In this document: positions 1-5,080 of the stretch, in pieces | Position numbering within the stretch: the stretch's first letter is position 1 | Layout of the letters: every line of letters starts with the position of its first letter | Assembly: GCA_938008865.1 (NCBI GenBank) | Contig: CALLJA010000028.1 | Span: 1 to 7,258, forward strand | Direction of reading: 5' to 3' | Length of the DNA stretch: 7,258 nt | Origin: an uncultured Anaerolineales bacterium | GTDB lineage: Bacteria > Chloroflexota > Anaerolineae > Anaerolineales > Villigracilaceae | The notes under the pieces: model-generated | What the model was told of the DNA's origin: nothing | The model's input: the letters and a program-made list of their open reading frames with translations, nothing else | Databases searched by the model: none | Program-made: the position numbers and the translations under genes

Positions 1-1130
1 TCGGTTCGACCGCCTGGCTCACGCTCATCTTCCCCATCGCCAACACCGCCATGGACTTTTTCTCCGCCAGCGGCAGTCCCTTCGGAACGTTCGGCGCAAT
101 GGCATATTCACAGCGCGATTTCCTCCCCGTCATGCAGATCGCTTCGGTGACGGGGCTATGGGGCGTAACTTTTGTGATGAGTTGGTTCGCCAGCCTCGTC
201 AATCATTTTGTGGATAAAAAACCCGCGCCTCTTTCGTGGACTTTGGCTGGGTCGCTCGCCCTCATCCTTTCTCTCAGCCTCGGCCGGACCCTGCTCCCCG
301 TCCAGCCCGAGCAGACCGCGCAGGTGGCGGGATTCTCGCTCCCAGCGGGGAAACTGCACGAAACGCTGAACCAGCTTTCGGCGGGAAACGATACCGCCGT
401 CGCATCCCTGCATGCAGACGAGTTGGACCAGATCCGCGCGCTGGCAGACGAAGGCGCGAACATCGTCGTCTTACAAGAAGGTGCGGGCATGGGAACTTCG
501 GAGCAGGTTGCGAACCTCATCGCGGACGCGTCTGCGATTGCCAAAGAAAAAAATATTTACATCGTGTTGCCCGTGTTCGACCTCGGCAAACAGCCCGCCG
601 AGAACAAGGTTCACATCATCGACCCGCGCGGCGAGATCGTCCTGACCCACGTCAAATACGGCGGCAACGATTTTGAAGGCTCGCTCAAGGGCGACGGCCT
701 CCTGCAAACGGTGGACACCCCCTACGGCAGACTGAGCGCCGTCATCTGCTGGGACGCGGACTTCCCGAACGTAATCAAACAGGCGGGCGCGCAGGGCGTG
801 GACCTGCTCTTCATCCCCGCCAATGACTGGCTCGAAGTGAAAGACATCCACGCAGGCATGGCAGCCTTCCGCGCTGTGGAAAACGGCCTGACGATCTTCC
901 GCCAAACAGGCGAAGGCGTGTCGCTGGTGGCAGACGCCTACGGACGCGAAATCAACCGCGTGGACACATTTGCAGAGGACGCAAGCGGCTTCACGGGCAT
1001 CCAAAAGGTGCAGACGCCGCTTGGGTCGGTCGGCACTCTGTATCCTTCCGTGGGTGACGCGCTCGGGAACGGGATGTTGGTCGGGCTGGCTGGCCTGCTG
1101 CTCGGGCTGTGGCTAACGAGGAAGAAATAA
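1..1130 (+). CDS. Apolipoprotein N-acyltransferase-like nitrilase-superfamily membrane protein (5' end cut)
   Basis: The reading frame is open from the left edge (first full codon at 3, Gly-Ser-Thr-Ala-Trp), so the ATG at 51 is internal and the N-terminus is missing. Counting from that ATG, hydrophobic segments lie at about 28-54 and 61-82, a carbon-nitrogen hydrolase (nitrilase) domain at about 88-320 and a last membrane segment at about 339-356, followed by Arg-Lys-Lys. This matches the order in Lnt, which transfers an acyl chain to the N-terminal cysteine of lipoproteins on the outer membrane face. The nitrilase triad is visible as Glu143 (IVVLQEG), Lys202 (THVKYGG) and Cys233 (AVICWDADFP); Glu209 may be the second glutamate. 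Odd points: Gln replaces the usual Pro before the catalytic Glu, and Cys is followed by Trp-Asp as in soluble nitrilases rather than Tyr-Glu as in Lnt. It could therefore be an Lnt-like enzyme of different specificity. A terminator follows within 20 bases. Confidence 0.8.
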   Translation, partial: GSTAWLTLIFPIANTAMDFFSASGSPFGTFGAMAYSQRDFLPVMQIASVTGLWGVTFVMSWFASLVNHFVDKKPAPLSWTLAGSLALILSLSLGRTLLPVQPEQTAQVAGFSLPAGKLHETLNQLSAGNDTAVASLHADELDQIRALADEGANIVVLQEGAGMGTSEQVANLIADASAIAKEKNIYIVLPVFDLGKQPAENKVHIIDPRGEIVLTHVKYGGNDFEGSLKGDGLLQTVDTPYGRLSAVICWDADFPNVIKQAGAQGVDLLFIPANDWLEVKDIHAGMAAFRAVENGLTIFRQTGEGVSLVADAYGREINRVDTFAEDASGFTGIQKVQTPLGSVGTLYPSVGDALGNGMLVGLAGLLLGLWLTRKK

Positions 1131-1145
1131 CTCGGCTGCGCATCA

Positions 1146-1177
1146 CAGGCCATGCTTCGAGCATGGCCTGTTTCTTT
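1146..1177 (+). terminator. Rho-independent terminator after the Lnt-like gene
   Basis: A perfect 11-bp stem (CAGGCCATGCT at 1146-1156 with AGCATGGCCTG at 1160-1170) encloses a TCG loop and is followed by TTTCTTT at 1171-1177. It lies 15 bases after the stop codon and separates the Lnt-like gene from the sigma-factor gene. It also argues against starting the sigma gene at the in-frame ATG at 1152, which is inside the stem. Confidence 0.9.
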
Positions 1178-1199
1178 CGGCGCAAACGCTCCCATCGGG

Positions 1200-1205
1200 T
1201 ATAAT
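1200..1205 (+). promoter_or_regulatory. Consensus -10 box (TATAAT) for the sigma-factor gene
   Basis: A perfect TATAAT lies only 9 bases before the ATG at 1215. Transcription would begin around 1211-1214, giving a leaderless or nearly leaderless message. No Shine-Dalgarno sequence is visible before this ATG, which fits. There is no good -35 at 17 bases upstream; TTTCGG at 1175-1180 is a weak candidate with a 19-base spacer. Confidence 0.6.
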
Positions 1206-1214
1206 TTCGCCCGC

Positions 1215-1853
1215 ATGAACACACGCACCAACGAATCCTGGCTCGATGAACTCCGCTCGCCTGGGCCTGTCCGCGAGGTGGCGCTGGACGACCTGCACGC
1301 CATCGTCCAGAAAGGGCTGCCGTACGCCCTCTCGCGCTGGCTCTCGCCCGAAGACCCGCTCTTCACGCCTCTTGTCGAAGAGGTGACCCAGGAGACCCTG
1401 CTGCGCGTCCTCGACCAACTGGATACATTCGAGGGCCGCAGCATGTTCACCACCTGGGTGCATAAGATCGCCATCCGCATCGCGTTGACCGAACTGCGCC
1501 GCAAACGCTGGCAGGATTCCTCGCTCGATGAACTGGTCGACGACGAGGAGAATCCCGCCCCCGAGCGCCTGATGGCCGACCCCCAGGCCAGCCCCGAGAC
1601 CAACGCCGAGCGCGCCGACATGCTGGCGCGCATCCGCCGCATCCTCGAGGAGGAACTGACCGACAAACAGCGCCAAGCACTTGTCCTGCTCGGCCTGCAA
1701 AACCTGCCCATGGAAGAGGCTGCGCGCAGCATGAAGACCAACCGCAACGCGCTCTACAAACTCCTGCACGACGCCCGTTTGCGGCTCAAGCGCCGCCTGG
1801 CCGCCGAAGACCTGAACGCGCAGGAAGTCCTTTCGGCTTTCGAAGGCAGGTAA
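1215..1853 (+). CDS. ECF-type RNA polymerase sigma factor
   Basis: The 212-residue product has the two-domain layout of extracytoplasmic-function sigma-70 factors. Region 2 spans about 30-100, with the core-binding and -10 recognition stretch VTQETLLRVLDQLDTF (57-72) followed by GRSMFTTWVHKIAIRIA. An acidic, Pro-rich linker runs from about 101 to 145. Region 4 spans about 147-196, opening LTDKQRQALVL and containing the helix-turn-helix LPMEEAARSMKTNRNALYKLL that reads the -35. The length is usual for the family. The start at 1215 is chosen because the in-frame ATG at 1152 lies inside a terminator hairpin and upstream of the -10 box. The next gene, 66 bases on, encodes a small HxxxCxxC zinc-finger protein and is the likely partner or inhibitor. 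I cannot assign a numbered ECF group. Confidence 0.85.
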   Translation: MNTRTNESWLDELRSPGPVREVALDDLHAIVQKGLPYALSRWLSPEDPLFTPLVEEVTQETLLRVLDQLDTFEGRSMFTTWVHKIAIRIALTELRRKRWQDSSLDELVDDEENPAPERLMADPQASPETNAERADMLARIRRILEEELTDKQRQALVLLGLQNLPMEEAARSMKTNRNALYKLLHDARLRLKRRLAAEDLNAQEVLSAFEGR

Positions 1854-1872
1854 GATTAATCAGAAATTAATC
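1854..1872. repeat. AT-rich inverted repeat between sigma and anti-sigma genes
   Basis: GATTAAT (1854-1860) and ATTAATC (1866-1872) form perfect 7-base arms around a CAGAA spacer, directly after the sigma stop codon. The stem would be weak and has no T tract, so it is not an intrinsic terminator. The AT-rich palindrome stands out in GC-rich DNA and could be a protein-binding site or a small RNA hairpin. Function is unknown. Confidence 0.35.
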
Positions 1873-1919
1873 ATCTAGGTTTCAGAGCATTCAACAAAAA
1901 GAACCTGGAATCATATTTT

Positions 1920-2183
1920 ATGGGCCAAACACAGAACGATCCACCCCAACTCCCCGACGAATTGATCGAAAACTTGATCCGTTCGCTCGAACATACCCAC
2001 GAGCAGGAATGCACCTGCGACGAAGTATTCGCCGTCGTGGACCAGTACGCTGAGGCCGAGATCCATGGCGACGACGTCGCGCGCCTGATGCCACTCATCA
2101 AGCAACATATGGAACTCTGCCACAATTGCTGCGAGGAATACGAGGCCCTGCTCGACATCCTCGAAAAATCCAACCCTTCGTAA
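1920..2183 (+). CDS. Small zinc-finger (zf-HC2-like) protein, candidate anti-sigma factor
   Basis: The 87-residue acidic protein carries His63-x3-Cys67-x2-Cys70 (QHMELCHNCCEEYEALL) with an upstream Cys33 (or Cys31) in ECTCDEVFAVVDQYAEAE. This is the spacing of zinc-binding anti-sigma domains, in which Cys plus HxxxCxxC hold one zinc and the surrounding helices bind region 2/4 of an ECF sigma. It follows the ECF sigma gene by 66 bases in the same direction, as expected for such a pair. Unlike many partners it has no membrane segment and ends 17 residues after the zinc motif, so it would be a soluble protein. It has an N-terminal extension of about 30 residues rich in Glu, Asp, Gln and Pro. No strong ribosome-binding site is seen. 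Its role as inhibitor is inferred from motif and position; a redox- or metal-responsive role is possible. Confidence 0.72.
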   Translation: MGQTQNDPPQLPDELIENLIRSLEHTHEQECTCDEVFAVVDQYAEAEIHGDDVARLMPLIKQHMELCHNCCEEYEALLDILEKSNPS

Positions 2184-2217
2184 AAAACACATCCCGAACT
2201 TTATGGTCGGGATGTGT
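2182..2217 (-). terminator. Intrinsic terminator of the DUF1684 gene, possibly bidirectional
   Basis: An 11-bp perfect stem (ACACATCCCGA at 2187-2197 with TCGGGATGTGT at 2207-2217) has a 9-base loop. On the minus strand it is followed by a run of T (complement of the A run at 2182-2187), so it mainly serves the DUF1684 gene, 14 bases after its stop. On the plus strand the tail GCATTT is weaker, but the hairpin may also end the sigma/zinc-finger transcript. Confidence 0.85.
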
Positions 2218-2231
2218 GCATTTAAGTGGCT

Positions 2232-2744
2232 TCAGTGGACCGGGTGGAACAATTTCTCGCCCGCACGGATGGACACTTGAATACGGTTCTCGAACGGCGT
2301 GATCGGGCAGGACCACATCTCGTTATAGGCGCAGTAGGGATTGTAGGCCAGGTTGAAGTCCACGAGGAAACGGTTGCCAGGCAGCGGGTCGGGCTCCAGG
2401 TAGCGGCCTGCGGGATAGGTTTCGCTGCCCGCCAGGGCATCCACAAAGGGCAGGAAGAATCCATGCGGGCCGCGGAAGATCGTCAGTTCGGCGGGCTGGC
2501 CCTCCGTCTCGAAGCGGAAGCGACCATAGCGTTCGTAATGCTGTACGTCGCCCGTGGTGGTCTGCATCTGGATCTCATCCTTGACGGGGAATTCCTCCAC
2601 TTGCACTTCCAGGCGCAACGCCTCGTTCTCCGAAAAATAATGCAGGCCCTTGAAATCCCTCCGCTGCTCGCGAGTCAGCGGGCTTTGCGGGTGACTTCCA
2701 AAGAACTGGTCCTTCTCCTTGCGGAATTCGTCGAGTTCGCTCAT
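2232..2744 (-). CDS. DUF1684 family protein of unknown function
   Basis: The 170-residue product matches the DUF1684 pattern as I remember it. It has an N-terminal helix (ELDEFRKEKDQFF), then SPLT...FKGLHYF at 22-37, LTIFRG at 87-92, FLPFVDALAGSETYPAGRYL at 97-116, DFNLAYNPYCAYN at 129-141, WSCPI at 144-148 and the closing ENRIQVSIRAGEK. The Cys in NPYC and the Cys-Pro ahead of the ENR motif are typical of the family. Length is near the usual for a single-domain member. There is no signal peptide or membrane segment, so a cytosolic location is likely. The start is supported by GGAGG (2749-2753 on the minus strand), 4 bases from the ATG. It is transcribed alone, divergently from the receiver operon and convergent with the zinc-finger gene. 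No biochemical role is known to me. Confidence 0.85.
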   Translation of the reverse strand: MSELDEFRKEKDQFFGSHPQSPLTREQRRDFKGLHYFSENEALRLEVQVEEFPVKDEIQMQTTTGDVQHYERYGRFRFETEGQPAELTIFRGPHGFFLPFVDALAGSETYPAGRYLEPDPLPGNRFLVDFNLAYNPYCAYNEMWSCPITPFENRIQVSIRAGEKLFHPVH

Positions 2745-2799
2745 CGTTCCTCCAGTATCCCTTGACGGATACGCCGCATCGATTCTTACATTCGCGCCC

Positions 2800-2828
2800 T
2801 TGCAATTTCGCCTGTCTTATGCTATTTT
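2800..2828 (+). promoter_or_regulatory. Candidate promoter of the receiver-thpR-rsfS operon
   Basis: TTGCAA (2800-2805) and TATTTT (2823-2828) are 17 bases apart, each matching 4 of 6 sigma-70 consensus positions. Initiation 6-7 bases later falls at about 2835, the A of the ATG, so the message would be leaderless; no Shine-Dalgarno sequence precedes this gene. TATGCT at 2818-2823 is an alternative -10 that would leave about 4 leader bases. TTGCAA is its own reverse complement and sits in the 90-base gap shared with the divergent DUF1684 gene. Confidence 0.45.
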
Positions 2829-2834
2829 TGTCGC

Positions 2835-3224
2835 ATGATTCAGAAGACCGTGATGATCGTCGAAGACGAAGCCGAAGCCGCCGAGATGTTCGCGGAAATG
2901 ATGCGCGTCAGCGGCTTTCGCGTTCTGAAGTATTACAGCAGCGGTCCCGCCATCCCTGCCATCTCAAACGAAAGGCCCGATGTGGTCATCCTCGACGTGA
3001 TGATGCCAGACATTTCAGGTCTGGAAGTGTTGCGCTACATGCGTCGTCAGCCCGACCTGGCCCAGATCCCCGTGATCGTCGTTTCAGCCAAGGGCATGCC
3101 CACCGACGTCAAGGTCGGCATGGATGCGGGCGCGTCCCTGTACCTCACCAAGCCCGTCGGGTTCCTCGATCTCAAACAAGCGGTGGACAGGGTCTTGCAA
3201 GCGGATCATTCCCGCCCGATATGA
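2835..3224 (+). CDS. Stand-alone response regulator receiver-domain protein
   Basis: The 129-residue product is a single CheY-like receiver with no output domain. The acidic pocket is Glu10-Asp11 (MIVEDE), the phosphoacceptor is Asp54 (VILDVMMPD), the switch Ser is 84 (VVSAKG), the aromatic switch position is Tyr103 and the conserved Lys is 106 (YLTKPVG). All residues needed for phosphorylation are present, so it should accept phosphate from a histidine kinase. No kinase is encoded in the window, so the partner is elsewhere. With no DNA-binding domain it probably acts by protein contact or as a phosphorelay intermediate. Its TGA overlaps the ATG of thpR (ATGA), so the two are translationally coupled. 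The ATG at 2835 lacks a ribosome-binding site, which fits leaderless initiation. Confidence 0.92.
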   Translation: MIQKTVMIVEDEAEAAEMFAEMMRVSGFRVLKYYSSGPAIPAISNERPDVVILDVMMPDISGLEVLRYMRRQPDLAQIPVIVVSAKGMPTDVKVGMDAGASLYLTKPVGFLDLKQAVDRVLQADHSRPI

Positions 3225-3811
3225 CGCTTCTGCGCGCATTCATTGCGCTGGAGATCCCCGCTTCGATCCAGGAATCGATCCAACAACAGACGGCTGGCCT
3301 GCGCAAAGCCGCCAGTTCTTCCTTGGTGCGTTGGGTGCCCGCGGAAAACCTGCACCTGACCCTAAAATTCCTTGGGGACGTTTCCTCGACCAGCCTGCAA
3401 TTCGTGACGCAAATGCTATCCCGCGAGGCAAGTCAATATCCTGGCTTCTCCATGCAGGTCGGCGGCCTGGGAGCCTTTCCCAGCGCTAGGCGCGCGCGCG
3501 TACTATGGATCGGCATCCGCGCGCCTGAGACGCTATCCGCGCTACAACGCAGCCTGGATTCCGCCGCCGCGCGCCTGGGCTATCCGCCCGAAGACCGCCC
3601 GTTCTCCCCGCACCTGACCATTGGCCGCGTCAAACAGACAGCCGCCCCGACCGACCTGCAGCGCATCCAGGCCGCCTTGGAGGCCGCTTCCGTCGGCCCG
3701 CTCGGCAAAGCGGACGTAAGCGCCGTTCACCTAATCAAAAGCGACCTGAAACCGACAGGCTCGGTCTACACCCGCCTATTTTCTGCGCCATTGAAACCAC
3801 TTAACCCATGA
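3221..3811 (+). CDS. thpR: RNA 2',3'-cyclic phosphodiesterase (2H phosphoesterase, LigT/ThpR)
   Basis: The 196-residue product has the two HxTx motifs of the 2H phosphoesterase superfamily: His45-Leu-Thr47 in ENLHLTLKFLGDV and His131-Leu-Thr133 in FSPHLTIGRVK. The opening MTLLRAFIALEIP and the VRWVPAENLHLTL context are typical of bacterial ThpR (formerly LigT, 2'-5' RNA ligase). Members open 2',3'-cyclic phosphate RNA ends to 2'-phosphate and, in reverse, can join 2'-5' ends. Length is typical, both catalytic histidines are intact, and the enzyme should be cytosolic. The start at 3221 is chosen because it overlaps the receiver stop as ATGA and gives the family's normal N-terminus; the frame is open further upstream, but that part is a shadow of the receiver gene. 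The stop is 8 bases before the rsfS start. Confidence 0.93.
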   Translation: MTLLRAFIALEIPASIQESIQQQTAGLRKAASSSLVRWVPAENLHLTLKFLGDVSSTSLQFVTQMLSREASQYPGFSMQVGGLGAFPSARRARVLWIGIRAPETLSALQRSLDSAAARLGYPPEDRPFSPHLTIGRVKQTAAPTDLQRIQAALEAASVGPLGKADVSAVHLIKSDLKPTGSVYTRLFSAPLKPLNP

Positions 3812-3819
3812 GGTGAAAT

Positions 3820-4164
3820 CTGAACACGTTAGACCTGGCTCGTGAGATCGTCAATGCTCTGGAAGACAAGAAAGGGGAAGACATCGTACTCCTGGAACTC
3901 AAGGACGTGGTAGCCTTTACCGATTATTTCGTGATCTGCACTGGCACAAGCGACCGCATGTTGGACGCGCTGTCCGACGCAGTTCTGGAGGACATCCGCA
4001 AGAAGCACAAGCGCAAGGGTAAAAAGGAGGGTCTGGCCCGCGACGGATGGCAGATCGTCGACTTCGGCGACGTGGTCGTGCATCTCTTCTCCCCCGACCA
4101 GCGCGATTACTACTCGCTGGAGGAATTATGGGCGGAGGGGAAAGTCCTGCTGCGCCTGCAATAA
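3820..4164 (+). CDS. rsfS: Ribosome silencing factor RsfS, probable CTG start
   Basis: The 114-residue product belongs to the RsfS/YbeB (DUF143, Iojap) family, which binds ribosomal protein uL14 on the large subunit, blocks subunit joining and lowers translation in starvation. Family motifs are DKKGEDIVLLELKDV, FTDYFVICTGTSDRM, GWQIVDFGDVVVHLFSPDQRDYYSLEELW. The upstream in-frame stop is at 3814-3816, and no ATG, GTG or TTG occurs before GTG at 3907, which would delete the first 29 conserved residues. CTG at 3820 follows GAGGTG (3810-3815) by 4 bases and gives the expected N-terminus (NTLDLAREIVNALEDKK), so I choose it. The ATG at 3808 is in frame but reads only Met-Arg-stop. The gene lies 8 bases after thpR, implying coupling, and ends at a terminator. 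The usual neighbour nadD is absent from the window. Confidence 0.88.
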   Translation: MNTLDLAREIVNALEDKKGEDIVLLELKDVVAFTDYFVICTGTSDRMLDALSDAVLEDIRKKHKRKGKKEGLARDGWQIVDFGDVVVHLFSPDQRDYYSLEELWAEGKVLLRLQ

Positions 4165-4181
4165 GCATCCATCGACATGAA

Positions 4182-4220
4182 ACGCCCTGCGGAGAACACC
4201 TCTGCAGGGTGTTTTTTCTT
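4182..4220 (+). terminator. Rho-independent terminator of the receiver-thpR-rsfS operon
   Basis: A 13-bp stem with two G-T wobbles (ACGCCCTGCGGAG at 4182-4194 with CTCTGCAGGGTGT at 4200-4212) has an AACAC loop and is followed by TTTTTCTT at 4213-4220. It lies 17 bases after the rsfS stop. Confidence 0.9.
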
Positions 4221-4267
4221 CCACAAAAACAACACAATCCTTCAACAGGCTGATTACACAGGACCGC

Positions 4268-4273
4268 TACAAT
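4268..4273 (+). promoter_or_regulatory. Candidate -10 box of the lipoprotein gene
   Basis: TACAAT matches 5 of 6 positions of the sigma-70 -10 box and would give a leader of about 27 bases before the ATG at 4307. No convincing -35 stands at the right distance; TTCAAC at 4241-4246 is 21 bases away, too far. It lies in the only gap between the rsfS terminator and the lipoprotein gene, so a promoter is expected here. Confidence 0.3.
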
Positions 4274-4306
4274 CCACCTTGCATTAATCACAGACTGGAT
4301 TGCAGC

Positions 4307-5002
4307 ATGAGACACAAAACACTTTCTTCCTCCATCACCCTGGCCTTCGTCGGAAGCCTGCTTCTTTCGGCCTGCGGGGCAGCCTCCGCCAGCACCCCCG
4401 ATCCTGCCGAATCGGTCGGAGCGGTCTACACCGCCGCCGCACTGACTTTGACCAGCGACCCGTCCATCCTCCCCTCCGCCACGGCTCAAATCACAGCAAC
4501 GGTCATCCCCTCGCCCACGCTGAATTTCGTTCCGAACACCGCCGCAGCCACCCTCGCGCCTGTTGCCTACTCCTCGGGGTCGTCCACAGCCTCTGGCTGC
4601 GATGACGCCGCCTACGTCAGCGACGTGACCATCCCAGACGGGACCATCGTTGCGGCGGGCGAATCCTTTACCAAGACCTGGTCCATCCGCAACACAGGTA
4701 CCTGCACCTGGACCACCGACTATGGCATCGACTTCTACAGCGGCAACGATCTGGACGGTTCAGCCACATCCCTGACCGAATCCGTGGCACCCAACGAGAC
4801 TGTGTACATTTCCGTGGACATGGTCGCCCCCAGCACGACGGGCGATTACGTTGGCTACTGGCGCATGTTCAACGCCAGCGGCGCGGACTTCGGCGCGTCG
4901 GTGTACGTGCTGATCACTGTCACCACGGCATACACGTCCACCCCCACCGCGACAGAAGAATCCACCAGTACACTCACCCCCACGGTCGAGGCTTATCCCT
5001 AA
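4307..5002 (+). CDS. Secreted lipoprotein with NBR1-type Ig-like domain
   Basis: The 231-residue product begins with a lipoprotein signal: Arg2/Lys4, a hydrophobic core at about 9-20 and the lipobox Leu-Ser-Ala-Cys at 20-23. Cys23 would be lipidated and the protein anchored outside the cytoplasmic membrane. A Thr/Ala/Pro-rich spacer (about 25-95) leads to one Ig-like beta-sandwich at about 98-206. This resembles the NBR1 (next to BRCA1) Ig-like domain: VTIPDGTIVAAGESFTKTW, IRNTGTCTW, VAPNETVYISVDMVAPSTTG, YVGYWRMFN, FGASVYVLITV. Cys98 and Cys133 are the only cysteines after the lipobox and could form a disulfide. The tail (207-231) is rich in Thr, Ser and Pro, a likely flexible or wall-spanning segment. 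Such proteins are common in Anaerolineae by my recollection; the ligand is unknown. It stands alone between two terminators. Confidence 0.85.
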   Translation: MRHKTLSSSITLAFVGSLLLSACGAASASTPDPAESVGAVYTAAALTLTSDPSILPSATAQITATVIPSPTLNFVPNTAAATLAPVAYSSGSSTASGCDDAAYVSDVTIPDGTIVAAGESFTKTWSIRNTGTCTWTTDYGIDFYSGNDLDGSATSLTESVAPNETVYISVDMVAPSTTGDYVGYWRMFNASGADFGASVYVLITVTTAYTSTPTATEESTSTLTPTVEAYP

Positions 5003-5016
5003 CAGACGCTCTGAAG

Positions 5017-5031
5017 AAAGGAGGTTACGTG
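5017..5031 (+). promoter_or_regulatory. Orphan consensus Shine-Dalgarno followed by GTG
   Basis: AAAGGAGGT (5017-5025) matches the anti-Shine-Dalgarno sequence almost perfectly and is followed after 3 bases by GTG at 5029. That start would open a 37-codon frame (stop TGA at 5140-5142) running through the terminator palindrome and antisense to the end of ndk. Neither the peptide nor the position supports a real gene; the site may be a remnant or act in the lipoprotein mRNA tail. Confidence 0.25.
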
Positions 5032-5066
5032 CAAAACAAAACTCGGGCGGCCATGGCCGCCCGAGT
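5032..5066 (-). terminator. Terminator of ndk built on a 26-bp perfect palindrome
   Basis: ACTCGGGCGGCCA (5041-5053) is followed directly by its exact reverse complement (5054-5066). In RNA this gives about 11 bp of mostly GC pairs with a short CATG loop. On the minus strand it is followed by TTTGTTTTG (complement of 5032-5040), a good intrinsic terminator 14 bases after the ndk stop. On the plus strand TGCTTT follows, so the same hairpin may end the convergent lipoprotein transcript. Confidence 0.88.
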
Positions 5067-5080
5067 TGCTTTGACGCAGG

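Noticed and set aside
1152..1214. Upstream ATG start for the sigma factor
   Set aside because: It lies within the terminator stem and upstream of the TATAAT box; the added residues are not part of the sigma fold.
938..1747. 269-codon minus-strand reading frame across the sigma gene
   Set aside because: It is very rich in Ser and Arg, crosses a terminator and two genes, and is the antisense shadow of a clear ECF sigma factor.
1854..1872. Intrinsic terminator after the sigma gene
   Set aside because: The stem is only 7 bp, nearly all A-T, and has no T tract.
2226..2765. 179-codon plus-strand frame opposite DUF1684
   Set aside because: The minus strand encodes a recognisable DUF1684 protein with a ribosome-binding site; the plus frame runs through that gene's own ribosome-binding region and has no family features.
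2762..3220. Long N-terminal extension of ThpR
   Set aside because: The extension is an Arg/Ser/His-rich shadow of the receiver gene; the family N-terminus begins at ATG 3221.
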